From CALHVX01 sp964640725 (GTDB lineage: Bacteria > Pseudomonadota > Gammaproteobacteria > Pseudomonadales > Azotimanducaceae), in assembly GCA_964640725.1 (NCBI GenBank), contig CAZXIJ010000001.1:186001-250000 (forward strand): 64,000 nt of DNA, written 5' to 3'. The number at the start of each line of letters is the position of its first letter. The stretch's first letter is position 1. The translations under genes were made by a program, and so were the position numbers. Shown in pieces: positions 1-8,611 of this stretch. Under the pieces are notes generated by a model. That model was not told where the DNA came from, made no database searches, and saw nothing but the letters and a program-made list of their open reading frames with translations.

Positions 1-277
1 AGGGGTAGAACTCAGCGTCGCTTTGAGCCGGCGTGGGCGGGATCGGAAAGGGGTCACCGATCGACTCGTCGTTCAGATCTTCCGGCACGACCACCACCTC
101 GCCCTCCTCCGCTTCGAGGTAGTCGTCCCGGCGATCGACAAAGATCCCGCGATCATCGGAAAGCCAGCCGCAGCCCGCTGTTCCCAGGACGAGCCAGGCC
201 AGGATCAGCACGCGCCGCAGGACCGGCGGGCGCCGCAGAACTGGCTGGCCCCGGTCAATGCATTGGCAACGATTCAT
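1..277 (-). CDS. bamC: Outer membrane assembly lipoprotein BamC, N-terminal part (runs off window start)
   Basis: BamC is a lipoprotein of the BamABCDE complex, which inserts beta-barrel proteins into the outer membrane. The 92 visible codons show a basic N-terminus, a hydrophobic segment ending in the lipobox LGTAGC (lipidated Cys about residue 36), then a short motif reading DDYLEAEEG...VVVPEDL..D.FPIPP. That motif resembles the unstructured BamC N-terminus that binds BamD. The ATG overlaps the dapA stop by one base (TGATG), so translation is probably coupled. dapA-bamC is the classic gammaproteobacterial order; in E. coli purC follows, but here purC lies at 60976-61938. The C-terminal helix-grip domains are outside the window. 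Confidence 0.8.
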   Translation of the reverse strand, partial: MNRCQCIDRGQPVLRRPPVLRRVLILAWLVLGTAGCGWLSDDRGIFVDRRDDYLEAEEGEVVVVPEDLNDESIGDPFPIPPTPAQSDAEFYP

Positions 278-1155
278 CAGGACAAGCACCCCGCAGCCAC
301 CAGTTCGGCCCGCACTGCGGCCTGTTTGCCTTTGGATAGGGGCAATAGCGGCAGGCGAATACCCGGGCCGATCATGCCCATCTGCTCGAGCGCCCACTTG
401 GTGGGCGACGGGCTGGACTCGATGAACAGCGCCGCATGCATGCGCTGCAGGTCGGCGTCCATGACCGCAGCGCCCTGGCGATCGCCTTCCAGAAACCGGG
501 TGCAAAACTGTGCCATCGCCGCCGGCAGCACATTGGCAGTGACCGAAATTGTGCCGACCGCGCCCAGCTCAAGCATGCGCAAGGTCTGGGCGTCTTCGCC
601 GGAAAGAATGCAGAAATCGTCCGGCACCAGAGCGCGGATCTCGCCGACCCGCTCGGAGTCCCCGCAGGCTTCCTTGATGCCAACGACTTTGTCGATCTGC
701 GCGGCCTCGGCCACCGTCTCTGCCAGCATGTCGCAGGCCGTGCGCGGCGGGACGTTGTAAAGCACCAGGGGGCCATTGCAGGCTTCGGCGATCGCCTGGT
801 AGTGCGCCACCAGCCCTGCCTGGGTCGGGCGGTTGTAGTAAGGCGTGACCAGCAAGCAGGCATCTGCGCCCAGCTTTTCCGCCGCGCGGGTCTGGTGAAT
901 GGCCTCCCAGGTGGCATTGGCACCCGTGCCGGCAATGACCGGTATCTGGCGAGCGACCACGCTGACGGTGCGCTCGACCACTTTCAAATGGTCGTCCACG
1001 GCCAGAGTCGCGCTCTCGCCGGTGGTGCCCATGGGCACGATGCCGTGCGTCCCCTGGTCCAGATGCCACTCGATCAGACGGGTCAGCGCCGGCCAGTCGA
1101 CATCGCCATTTGCCGCCATGGGCGTAACCAGGGCGACGATGCTTCCTTTAAACAT
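277..1155 (-). CDS. dapA: 4-hydroxy-tetrahydrodipicolinate synthase
   Basis: DapA condenses pyruvate with aspartate semialdehyde, the first committed step of lysine and diaminopimelate synthesis in the cytoplasm. At 292 aa it has the exact E. coli length and the key residues fall at E. coli numbers: T44 and T45 in GTTGES, Y133 in LYNVPPRT, and the Schiff-base lysine K161 in VGIKEACGD. YNRPTQAGL is also present. The start is an ATG at 1155, and the stop overlaps the bamC start by one base. About 90 bases separate it from perM upstream, room for its own promoter; a T-run lies near 1170, but I could not assign a clear -35/-10 pair. Confidence 0.97.
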   Translation of the reverse strand: MFKGSIVALVTPMAANGDVDWPALTRLIEWHLDQGTHGIVPMGTTGESATLAVDDHLKVVERTVSVVARQIPVIAGTGANATWEAIHQTRAAEKLGADACLLVTPYYNRPTQAGLVAHYQAIAEACNGPLVLYNVPPRTACDMLAETVAEAAQIDKVVGIKEACGDSERVGEIRALVPDDFCILSGEDAQTLRMLELGAVGTISVTANVLPAAMAQFCTRFLEGDRQGAAVMDADLQRMHAALFIESSPSPTKWALEQMGMIGPGIRLPLLPLSKGKQAAVRAELVAAGCLS

Positions 1156-1245
1156 GACCGCTAACCGAAACCGAAAAAACAGTGGCGCGCATGGTACAGG
1201 GGCAACCTGAACCGAACCAGCATGAGTCCGCGCACCCGGCGCCGA

Positions 1246-2391
1246 TCAGCCGCCGGAGGCCCTCGCCGCAGAACTGTCCGACGCTTCGTCCGCCGCTGAC
1301 GCCAACACCGGCTCCCCGGGCTCCGGCGGCATCGCGCGCTCGTGCTCGTGGGGCCAGGCGTTGTAGATGGCCTTGACGAGGGTGGCCAGGGGAATGGCGA
1401 AAAACACCCCCCACACCCCCCAGAGCCCGCCGAAGGCCAGTACCGACACAATGATGGTGATGGGGTGCAGGTCGACCGCTTCAGAAAACAGCAACGGCAC
1501 CAGCACATTGCCGTCCAGCGCCTGGATCACGCCGTACGCCGTCATGACGTAGCCCAGCTCCCAGGACCAGCCGAACTGGATCAGAGCCACCAGAAACACC
1601 GGGATGGTCACCACCGCGGCGCCAATGAAGGGAATCAGCACAGAGATGCCCACGAGCACGGACAGCAGCGCCGCGTAGCTCAGATCCAGAATCGTGAAGG
1701 CGAGGAAGGTCACGGAACCCACGAGCAGGATCTCGATGAACTTGCCGCGCACGTAGTTGGCGAGCTGCGCGTTCATTTCGACGCCGACGCTGTCCAGCAG
1801 CAGCCGTTGCTGCGGCAGCAGGGACCTTAGCCAGGCGAGCAGTTCCTGCCGGTCCTTCAGGAAAAAGAACACCGAGATCGGCACCAGCACCAGATAGATG
1901 AGCAGGCCAACGATCGACGGGACCTGCCCGACGGCCAGCTCCAGCGCCACGGTCGACAGGTTGCCGATCTGGCCCGCGAGGGAGTCGATGGACGCCGCCA
2001 CCTGCTGCTCGGTAATCAGCTCCGGAAACGCCTCGCCAAGCCGCACCATGAGCTCGCGCACCCGCACCAGCAACTCCGGCAAGCCCGCCACCAGGGCCCG
2101 GGTCTGCCGAATCAGCGGCACCACCAGAAACAGGGTCGCAACCAGGCCCGACAGAAACAGCAGGAAAGTCACCAGCACCGCCGGCAGCTCGGGAACCCCC
2201 AGGCGCTTGAGCCGCTCGACAAAGCCGGTCAGCAGGAAAGCGAAGACCAGCGCCGTCAGCACCGGCGCCAGCACCCCGCCGAGGGTCACGAGAACCAGCA
2301 GTACCGCGGCCAGCAGCACGACCAGGGTGATCGCCTCTTCGTTCGAGAAGTAGCGGTTCACCCAGTGGCTGATAACTTGCAGAAAACGCAT
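1246..2391 (-). CDS. AI-2E family transporter (PerM/YfgO type)
   Basis: A 381-aa polytopic inner-membrane protein of the AI-2E exporter superfamily (Pfam AI-2E_transport). It has hydrophobic helices near residues 22-60, then further segments around 70-95, 150-180 and 215-320. The conserved central stretch LVPISVFFFLKDR, later GISVLIPFIGAAVV and LDGNVLVPLLFSEAVDLHP near residues 295-315, are hallmarks of the family. The substrate is unknown; family members include exporters of signals or sodium, but most are uncharacterised. Its place beside a TusA-like gene, bepA and dapA matches perM (yfgO) in other gammaproteobacteria. The C-terminal 30 residues are acidic and serine-rich and probably cytoplasmic. 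Confidence 0.88.
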   Translation of the reverse strand: MRFLQVISHWVNRYFSNEEAITLVVLLAAVLLVLVTLGGVLAPVLTALVFAFLLTGFVERLKRLGVPELPAVLVTFLLFLSGLVATLFLVVPLIRQTRALVAGLPELLVRVRELMVRLGEAFPELITEQQVAASIDSLAGQIGNLSTVALELAVGQVPSIVGLLIYLVLVPISVFFFLKDRQELLAWLRSLLPQQRLLLDSVGVEMNAQLANYVRGKFIEILLVGSVTFLAFTILDLSYAALLSVLVGISVLIPFIGAAVVTIPVFLVALIQFGWSWELGYVMTAYGVIQALDGNVLVPLLFSEAVDLHPITIIVSVLAFGGLWGVWGVFFAIPLATLVKAIYNAWPHEHERAMPPEPGEPVLASAADEASDSSAARASGG

Positions 2392-2402
2392 GGGGTTGGC
2401 CT

Positions 2403-2639
2403 CTAGCGCGCCGCTTTGCGAAGCAGATAGCGGAACCGATGGTCAGCTCCGGCCTCGGACAGCAGCAGCGCATGGCCGCTCTGCCGTGCAAACACCTCGA
2501 AATCCCGCTCGGACCCGGGATCTGTGGCGAGTACCTCCAGCACAGCGCCGACCGGCAGGCGGTTGAGCGCCTGCTTGGCCTTAAGCAGCGGCATGGGGCA
2601 CTGCAGGCCCGTAAGATCAAGGGATTGGTCAATATTCAC
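2403..2639 (-). CDS. TusA/SirA-like sulfur carrier protein
   Basis: A 78-aa protein with the TusA fold signature: LDLTGLQCPMPLLKAKQAL near the N-terminus, with the sulfur-carrying Cys at residue 14 in the CPMP motif. TusA-family proteins relay persulfide sulfur, for tRNA thiolation, molybdopterin or sulfur oxidation. Which of these applies cannot be told here. The start is a GTG at 2639, preceded by AGGCGG as ribosome binding site. The gene ends 11 bases before perM, so the two are likely co-transcribed, as in relatives with this order. It is divergent from bepA. Confidence 0.88.
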   Translation of the reverse strand: MNIDQSLDLTGLQCPMPLLKAKQALNRLPVGAVLEVLATDPGSERDFEVFARQSGHALLLSEAGADHRFRYLLRKAAR

Positions 2640-2683
2640 CCGCCTACTATAGCGGCTTCATCTGACGGTCGTCTGAATCCGGG

Positions 2684-2700
2684 GAGTTCCAACGGAACTC
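2684..2700. repeat. Perfect inverted repeat in the tusA/bepA divergent region
   Basis: GAGTTCC-AAC-GGAACTC has 7-bp perfect arms and a 3-base centre. It lies between two divergent genes and is followed 33 bases on by TATGAT (2734-2739), a possible -10 for bepA. It could be an operator or an RNA hairpin; no T-run follows it, so it is not an intrinsic terminator. Confidence 0.4.
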
Positions 2701-2777
2701 ACCAAGGCTAACGGAGTCTGGAAGTACTGAGGGTATGATGGGCGCTGCTGCCATATCGGCCCGTATCGAGGTGTTTC

Positions 2778-4241
2778 GTGCCCCAGTTCAGATGGTTCTC
2801 CTGTGTTCTGCGGGTGCTCGCCGGCATGCTGGCGCTCGGCCTCATGGCCCCCGTGCACGCCGCAAACGCCAACCCCATCGAGTTGCCGGTGCTGGGCGAT
2901 GCGTCTTCGTCGCTGATCTCGCCGCAGCTCGAGCGGGAGATCGGGCGCGACTTTCTGAAACAAATCAACGCCAGCTTGCCGACCGTTCGCGACCCGTTGC
3001 TCAAGTACTACACGGAGCGGCACATGAGCCGCCTCGCTCAGCACTCGCAGCTCAAGGACAAGCTGCTCAGCACCACGTTGATCGACAGCGACCAGATCAA
3101 CGCCTTCGCCGCCCCTGGCGGCGTGGTGGGCGTCAACCTCGGGCTGATGCTCTACGCCGAAGACGTGCACGAGTACTCCGGCGTGCTGGCCCACGAGCTG
3201 GCACACCTGAGCCAGCGACACTTCGCGCGCGGTGTCGAAGAGCAACGTCAGCAGGCCTTGCCGAACCTCGCAGGCATGATCGCCGCGATCGCGATCGGTG
3301 CCCTGGGCGGCGGCGAAGCCGGTATCGCCGCTCTGAGCAGCGCCCAGGCCGCGGCGCAGTCCAACGCACTGCGCTACAGCCGGACCCGCGAGCAGGAGGC
3401 CGATCGGGTCGGGCTCAATACCCTGGTCGAAGCCGGTATGGACCCGCACGCCATGGGCCGAATGTTCGAGCGCATGCAGCGCGCCTACCGTTTCTCGCGC
3501 ACGCCGCCGGAGTTTTTGCTGACACACCCGCTCTCGGAAAGCCGCATCGCCGACGCCCGCGCCCAGGCTGCGCGCTACCCCAAGCGCGACTACGGCGACT
3601 CGCAGGAATTCCGCATGATGAAAACGCGCGCCGCGCTGCATTACTCACCGTCGCCGCAGGCGGGCGTCAAGCGTTACCGCAAGGCAGTACGCGACAACCC
3701 GGACGACCCGGTCGCAAACTACGGGCTGGCCCTGGCGCTGTCCAAGGCCGGCGAGCACGAAGAAGCCATTATCCTGGGCGACCTGCTCTACACAGAAAAC
3801 CCCGACAGCCTGCTCCACATCGGCAGCTACGCGGAGCTGCTCACCGAGGCCGGCAAAACCGAACAGGCGCTCCGGCTGCTATCGCATCAGCTGGTGCTGA
3901 ACCCGGACAACACCCCCATGGCCATGCTCTACGCCACGGCGCTGTCCAAGGCCGACGAACACCAGCAAGCGCAGGCTGTGCTCACCCGGCAGAGCCGGCT
4001 CAAGCCCTACGACGTCGATGTCTGGTACGACCTGGCAGAGATCGCCGGGCTGGCCGGCGACATTGTGGCCGTACACCGGGCGCGAGCTGAGTTCTTCGCG
4101 CTGCACGGCAGCTACCAGAAAGCCATTCAGCATCTGCAGTACGCCCGCCGGCTGGTCAGCCGCACGGACGATGAACTGATCTCGGAGCTGGATCAGAAGA
4201 TCATTGATCTGCGCACGGCGCTGCGCGAGCTGCGCAGCTAA
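2778..4241 (+). CDS. bepA: Periplasmic M48 metalloprotease/chaperone BepA
   Basis: BepA (YfgC) is a periplasmic zinc protease that assists LptD maturation and degrades stalled outer membrane proteins, working with the BAM complex. The 487-aa product has a signal peptide (cleavage near A28, after VHA), the zinc motif HELAH at residues 139-143, and the third-ligand region REQEAD around 205-209. A C-terminal TPR half (about 290-480) is typical for the family. The length matches E. coli BepA. The start is ATG 2778; an inverted repeat and a possible -10 lie upstream. It is convergent with nadA, with 54 bases between stops. Confidence 0.93.
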   Translation: MPQFRWFSCVLRVLAGMLALGLMAPVHAANANPIELPVLGDASSSLISPQLEREIGRDFLKQINASLPTVRDPLLKYYTERHMSRLAQHSQLKDKLLSTTLIDSDQINAFAAPGGVVGVNLGLMLYAEDVHEYSGVLAHELAHLSQRHFARGVEEQRQQALPNLAGMIAAIAIGALGGGEAGIAALSSAQAAAQSNALRYSRTREQEADRVGLNTLVEAGMDPHAMGRMFERMQRAYRFSRTPPEFLLTHPLSESRIADARAQAARYPKRDYGDSQEFRMMKTRAALHYSPSPQAGVKRYRKAVRDNPDDPVANYGLALALSKAGEHEEAIILGDLLYTENPDSLLHIGSYAELLTEAGKTEQALRLLSHQLVLNPDNTPMAMLYATALSKADEHQQAQAVLTRQSRLKPYDVDVWYDLAEIAGLAGDIVAVHRARAEFFALHGSYQKAIQHLQYARRLVSRTDDELISELDQKIIDLRTALRELRS

Positions 4242-4295
4242 GCGCTCGCCGGGCGACCAGGACGGCCTTAGCGAGCCTTCACCGACCTGGCCAGC

Positions 4296-5339
4296 CTAGC
4301 CCGCCTTGAAGTCCAGCATGCGGTTAAGCGGCAGCATCGCGCGCTCAGCGATCGCCGGGTCGACCTTGATCTCGTTGCCGGCCATTTGCGTTTCGCTGCG
4401 CAGGCATTCGGCAAGCTTGCGCAGCTCGTTCATCGCCATCCAGGGACAATGGGCACAGCTGCGGCAGTCCGCGCCGTCACCTGCCGTTGGGCACTCGATA
4501 AACCGCTTGTCCGGATTGAGCTGGCGCAGTTTGTGGAAGATGCCGCGGTCTGTGGCAACGATGAACGTGTCGTGCGGCAGCTCGCCGGCAGCCTTGATGA
4601 TCTGGCTGGTAGAGCCGACCGCGTCAGCCATATCGATCACGGCAGCGGGAGATTCCGGGTGCACCAGAATGCCGGCGTCGGGATAGACCGCCATCAGGTC
4701 GAACAGTGCCTTGGACTTGAACTCTTCGTGCACCACGCAGGCACCGTTCCAGAGCAGCATGTCAGCACCGGTCTTCAGCGCAATGAAGTTGCCGAGATGT
4801 TTGTCCGGCGCCCACAGCACCTTCTCGCCCTTGGCCGACAGATGCTCCACGATCGGCAGCGCGACACTGCTCGTCACGACCCAGTCAGAGAGCGCTTTGA
4901 CCCGCACCGAGGTGTTTGCGTAGACCACCACAGTGCGGTCCGGGTGTTCCTTGCAGAAGGCTTCAAACTCGTCCGGCGGGCACCCCAGATCGAGAGAACA
5001 TTCAGCCTCGAGCGTGGGCATGATCACGCGCTTTTCCGGCGACAGGATCTTGGCTGTCTCGCCCATGAAGCGCACGCCAGCCACGACCAGCGTCTCGGCC
5101 TCGTGGTGTTTGCCGAATCGGGCCATCTCCAGGGAATCGGAGACACAACCGCCGGTGGCTTCCGCAAGGTCCTGCACGTCGCCATCGACATAGTAGTGCG
5201 CAACCAGCGCTGCGCCGCGCTGCGCCAGCAGGTCGCGGATCTCTTCCTTGAGCAGATCCCGCTCGGAGGGCGCCAGCACCTCGGGCTCGTACAGCGGGAC
5301 CTGGTTCGGCGTCAGGCAATAGTCGGCACTGGTGTCCAT
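4296..5339 (-). CDS. nadA: Quinolinate synthase A
   Basis: NadA condenses iminoaspartate with dihydroxyacetone phosphate to quinolinate in NAD synthesis, using a [4Fe-4S] cluster. I chose the ATG at 5339 (MDTSADYC), which gives 347 aa, the E. coli length; the frame stays open further upstream but encodes no recognisable sequence. The three cluster cysteines are visible: C114 (AECSL), C201 (NGACVVHEEF) and C298 (HCPWMAMNEL). An extra CRSC lies just before the last one. The gene is divergent from the GshB-like gene across about 105 bases, which hold a CCGCATGCGG palindrome (5381-5390). Confidence 0.97.
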   Translation of the reverse strand: MDTSADYCLTPNQVPLYEPEVLAPSERDLLKEEIRDLLAQRGAALVAHYYVDGDVQDLAEATGGCVSDSLEMARFGKHHEAETLVVAGVRFMGETAKILSPEKRVIMPTLEAECSLDLGCPPDEFEAFCKEHPDRTVVVYANTSVRVKALSDWVVTSSVALPIVEHLSAKGEKVLWAPDKHLGNFIALKTGADMLLWNGACVVHEEFKSKALFDLMAVYPDAGILVHPESPAAVIDMADAVGSTSQIIKAAGELPHDTFIVATDRGIFHKLRQLNPDKRFIECPTAGDGADCRSCAHCPWMAMNELRKLAECLRSETQMAGNEIKVDPAIAERAMLPLNRMLDFKAG

Positions 5340-5445
5340 AGGCGCACACTCTCGAAAACTTGCAATACAAAGCCAGTTTACCGCATGCGGTGCGTCTGCC
5401 CTAAGCTGGATGCTCACGGATACCGCACGGCCTGCCGTCACGCCC

Positions 5446-6354
5446 ATGGACTCGATCCTGTTTCTAACCAGCGCCGGCGAGTCCCCCCCGGGCAACGACA
5501 ACCATGTGCGGTTGCCAGAGGCATTTCGCGCGGCCGGCTGGCGCGCAGCCACAGCGAACCATGAGTCCCTGCAGATGGCTGGGGGCGCGCTGCTGAGCAG
5601 CGCCGGGCCGGTCGAGGCTTTCGATCGCATCTGGTGCCTGGGGTTTGGCGAGCGGCGGTCCTTCCTGGACCGCATGCAGCTGCTGAGCAGGCTACCCCAG
5701 GAGCAACTGGTCACCGGTGTCGATGCCCTGCTGCGCCTGCACGGCAAGATGCATTGGCAGGAACTCATGCCGCCCAGCTACCTAAGTTGCGATCCGGACT
5801 ATCTGCTGGCACAAACCGGGCGCGGTCACGACTGGGTCTTAAAGCCGCCCGCCGGTGCCTACGGTCGCGATCTGTACCGCTTGCGGGCAGACGATTCTGC
5901 GGCTCGGAAAGCCGAGCTGCTCAGATCCCTGACTGCCGGCAACCGCTACTGGCTGCTGCAGCGCTACCTGCCGCAAATCGAAGACGGCGAGAAGCGGGTT
6001 CTCTACGCCGGCGGGCTGCTGCTGGACTGCTACCTGCGCCGCCCGCTGCCGCAAACGGACTCAAGCGCCCGGTCCGACCACATGACCGCCGTGCCAGGGG
6101 CCAACATGGCGACCGGCGCCACCGCTGAGACCTGCGCCCTGGCTCCGGCAGAACGCCGGCTGGCTGATCGCGTTGCCAACGAGCTGCTGGCGCGGGGTGT
6201 TGGCTTCGCCGCCATCGACCTGGTGCATCCGTACCTGATGGAGGTGAACATCGCGAACCCCGGGGGCCTAGGCACCCTGGCGCGCCTGCACGGCGCGGAT
6301 CCGACCGCCGGGGTGGTGCGCGCGTTAGTGGATTTCTGGGCCGGGGGGCGCTGA
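5446..6354 (+). CDS. Glutathione synthetase-like ATP-grasp protein
   Basis: A 302-aa ATP-grasp protein whose motifs line up in order with GshB: DWVLKPPAGAYGRDLYRL (ATP lysine and glycine-rich loop), QRYLPQIEDGEKRVLYAGG, GANMATGAT, and MEVNIANPGGLGTL (metal-binding Glu/Asn). GshB joins gamma-glutamylcysteine to glycine. The N-terminal substrate domain is divergent and the whole gene is only weakly GshB-like, so a different peptide or amine substrate is possible. I chose the ATG at 5446 because the in-frame sequence upstream lies across the nadA start. No gshA is visible nearby. The 3' end overlaps the next minus-strand gene by 30 bases. Confidence 0.6.
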   Translation: MDSILFLTSAGESPPGNDNHVRLPEAFRAAGWRAATANHESLQMAGGALLSSAGPVEAFDRIWCLGFGERRSFLDRMQLLSRLPQEQLVTGVDALLRLHGKMHWQELMPPSYLSCDPDYLLAQTGRGHDWVLKPPAGAYGRDLYRLRADDSAARKAELLRSLTAGNRYWLLQRYLPQIEDGEKRVLYAGGLLLDCYLRRPLPQTDSSARSDHMTAVPGANMATGATAETCALAPAERRLADRVANELLARGVGFAAIDLVHPYLMEVNIANPGGLGTLARLHGADPTAGVVRALVDFWAGGR

Positions 6355-6552
6355 CGGCGTCGGCGCGGTGCTGTCCTGCAGCGCCGCCAGCTCTTCCAGA
6401 CGATCCTGGCGCTCGTCAATCGCGTCGACCAGTTCCCGCACCAGCCGCGCCCGATTCGGATGCGAAGACAGACGAAAGGTCTCCAGATCGATCTTCAGCC
6501 GCTCGACCTCGGCGGTGAGCAGCGCGATCAGATCGTCGAGAGATTCGTTCAT
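6325..6552 (-). CDS. Small coiled-coil protein of unknown function
   Basis: A 75-aa acidic protein. Residues 3-60 form a predicted coiled coil with heptads rich in Leu, Glu and Arg (DDLIALLTAEVERLKIDLE, then LVRELVDAIDERQDRLEEL). The last 15 residues are Pro/Ala/Thr-rich. It follows the SDR gene on the same strand by 15 bases, so it is probably the last gene of that small operon. Its last 30 bases overlap the convergent ATP-grasp gene. I do not recognise the family. Confidence 0.5.
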   Translation of the reverse strand: MNESLDDLIALLTAEVERLKIDLETFRLSSHPNRARLVRELVDAIDERQDRLEELAALQDSTAPTPSAPPGPEIH

Positions 6553-6567
6553 CGGGGCATGAGTCTC

Positions 6568-7320
6568 TCAGCGAGAGCCGCCATCGACACGGATCAGCGC
6601 GCCCGTGGTGAAGCTGGCGGCATCGCTCGCCAGGTAGAGCGCCGCGCCAACGATTTCTTCCGGCTCACCGCCCCGGGGAATCGCCATGGTGCGCTGCGCG
6701 CCCTTTTCGAAGGCTTCCATGTCCCAGGCGTCAGCGATGTCGGTCAGGAACGGGCCTGCGGCGATGACGTTGACCCGCACTTTGGGGCCGAGCGCGTCCG
6801 CAAAGCTGCGCGTGATGGCGTTGAGACCGGCTTTCGCCGCGCCATAGGGCTCCGAAGTCGGGCTCGGCTGCACCGAGGCAATGGAGCTGATGTTGATGAT
6901 GCTGCCGCCGTCACCGGCCGCCATGCGCTCGCCCACCAGCGCGCTCAAACGGAACGGCCCCTTCAGGTTCACGCCGATGACCTTGTCGAACAGCGCTTCG
7001 CTGATCTCGCCCAGGGACGGATACAGCGGCGACATACCGGCATTGTTGATCAGGATGTCGACCTTGCCAAAGGTCTCGTAGGCGGCATCGACCAGCCCTT
7101 GCAGGGCGTCCCACTCGCCAACATGCGCGCCGTAGGCCAGCGCGCGCCGGCCAAGGGCACGAATTTCTTCGGCAACAGCCTCGCAGTTGTCTGCCTTGCG
7201 GCTGGTGATCACCACATCGGCCCCGCGCTCCGCCAGCGCCAGCGCCATCTGCCGGCCCAGCCCCCGGCTGCCGCCGGTGACCAGCGCGACTTTGCCTTCG
7301 AAATTGAGAAGCGGGTCCAT
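6568..7320 (-). CDS. SDR-family oxidoreductase
   Basis: A 250-aa classical short-chain dehydrogenase/reductase from the ATG at 7320. It has the NAD(P) motif TGGSRGLG at residues 15-22, NNAG, the catalytic Ser in the SSIAS segment, YGAAK, and a PGG-like C-terminal region. Arg19 after the second Gly suggests NADPH preference. It resembles 3-oxoacyl-ACP reductase or gluconate-5-dehydrogenase type SDRs; the substrate is not determinable. It is divergent from a CoA transferase and near other acyl-CoA genes, so an acyl-CoA role is possible. Confidence 0.88.
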   Translation of the reverse strand: MDPLLNFEGKVALVTGGSRGLGRQMALALAERGADVVITSRKADNCEAVAEEIRALGRRALAYGAHVGEWDALQGLVDAAYETFGKVDILINNAGMSPLYPSLGEISEALFDKVIGVNLKGPFRLSALVGERMAAGDGGSIINISSIASVQPSPTSEPYGAAKAGLNAITRSFADALGPKVRVNVIAAGPFLTDIADAWDMEAFEKGAQRTMAIPRGGEPEEIVGAALYLASDAASFTTGALIRVDGGSR

Positions 7321-7349
7321 GATTTTGCTACCAGTCCCGGAAACGCGCA

Positions 7350-7378
7350 ATTATAGGCCATTCATCGAAGGACGAGCG
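7350..7378 (-). promoter_or_regulatory. Candidate promoter for the SDR gene
   Basis: On the minus strand a perfect -10 TATAAT (7355-7350) sits about 30 bases before the SDR ATG. A weak -35 (CGCTCG, 7378-7373) is 17 bases upstream. Only the -10 is convincing. Confidence 0.4.
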
Positions 7379-7387
7379 GGAGCGCAT

Positions 7388-8602
7388 ATGTCAGGACCTC
7401 TTCACGGTTTCAAGGTGCTCGATCTGTCTGCGGTGGTCTCCGGGCCGCTGACCGGAGCGCTGCTGGCGGACCAGGGCGCCGAGGTCATCAAGATCGAGCG
7501 TCCCGGCGGCGATATCCAGCGTCACGTGGGCAGCCAGCGCCGAGGCTTCTCAGGCTTCTTCCACGTTCTGAACCGCGGCAAGCGCTCCCTGGCGCTCGAC
7601 CTGCAGCAGCCGGAAGCTGTGGCCATCGTCGAGCAGCTGGCGGCCGAGAGCGACGTGCTGATTCAGAACTTCCGTCCCGGCGTCACGGACCGGCTCGGCA
7701 TCGGCTACGAAAAGCTCTCAGCCCTGAACGAGCGGCTGGTCTACCTGTCCATCAGCGGTTTCGGGCAAACCGGTCCCCGGGCCCGGGACCGGGCCTATGA
7801 TCCGATTATCCAGGCCTACTCCGGCATCGCTTCGGTCCAGGGCCGTATCCACCGGGAGCACCGGGACCAGCCGGAGCAGGTCAACATGCTGTTGCTCGAC
7901 AAGCTAACCGCCTGGACGGGTGCCCAGGCCGTGACCAGCGCCTTGCTGGCTCGCAGCCGCACGGGCCGCGGCCAGCACATCGAGCTGTCCATGCTCGACA
8001 CCGCCATCGCTTTTTCGTGGATGGACGTCGCCGCCGACCTGATTCTGCAGAAGGAAGAAGGCGAACCGGACCCCATCGATGCGCGGCCGCCTATCGGCGC
8101 ATCCGGCCTGGTCATGGCGTTCGCCGACGGCTGGGGCGCGACCATGACCCTGTCCCAGCAGGAGTTTGCCGGGCTCTGCCGGGCCTGGGGGCTGGACGAG
8201 GTGGCAGAGGACCCGCGATTTGCAAGCGTCGCCGCACGCACCAGGAACCGCGGTGCCTGGTGGCAGATCCTGAACGACCGCGTCTACCCGCAGGCCCGGG
8301 AAACCCCGGCGGCCGACGCCCAGGAAAAGTTCGCGGCGGAACAGGTGCCCTTCGCCCGGGTTCGAACCCTCGACGAGTTGCCTGAGGACGATCAGGTCAC
8401 CCACAACGAGGTGTTTCGGCGGCTCGAGCACCCGCAGGCCGGACCCCTGCTCGATGCGCGGCCGGCGCCGCGGTTCAGTGACACGGCGGCGGCGCCCGGC
8501 GGGCCGGCACCGACCATTGGCCAGCACAGTCGGGAGATCCTGGCCGAGCTGGGCCTCGGCGATCGGGTGGACGACCTGATCGACCGCGGCGTGGTGCGCT
8601 AA
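7388..8602 (+). CDS. Family III CoA transferase (CaiB/BaiF)
   Basis: A 404-aa CoA transferase from the ATG at 7388 (GGGAG just upstream). N-terminal landmarks are LDLSAVVSGPLTGALLADQGAEVIKIERPGG, split here by family convention into the nucleotide-fold entry and the IKIE(R/H)PGGD motif. LNRGKRSLALDL, LIQNFRPG and SISGFGQTGP follow. D171 in MLLLDKLTAW matches the position of the aspartyl-CoA residue of formyl-CoA transferase (D169). It moves CoA between carboxylic acids; the acids are unknown. It is divergent from an SDR. Confidence 0.9.
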   Translation: MSGPLHGFKVLDLSAVVSGPLTGALLADQGAEVIKIERPGGDIQRHVGSQRRGFSGFFHVLNRGKRSLALDLQQPEAVAIVEQLAAESDVLIQNFRPGVTDRLGIGYEKLSALNERLVYLSISGFGQTGPRARDRAYDPIIQAYSGIASVQGRIHREHRDQPEQVNMLLLDKLTAWTGAQAVTSALLARSRTGRGQHIELSMLDTAIAFSWMDVAADLILQKEEGEPDPIDARPPIGASGLVMAFADGWGATMTLSQQEFAGLCRAWGLDEVAEDPRFASVAARTRNRGAWWQILNDRVYPQARETPAADAQEKFAAEQVPFARVRTLDELPEDDQVTHNEVFRRLEHPQAGPLLDARPAPRFSDTAAAPGGPAPTIGQHSREILAELGLGDRVDDLIDRGVVR

Positions 8603-8611
8603 GCGATCGGC

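Noticed and set aside
5381..5390. CCGCATGCGG palindrome between nadA and the ATP-grasp gene
   Set aside because: Ten-base GC palindromes are common by chance here and no promoter element lies with it.
5340..5768. Extended N-terminus of NadA
   Set aside because: The extra 143 codons have no homology and overlap the divergent gene. ATG 5339 gives the E. coli length.
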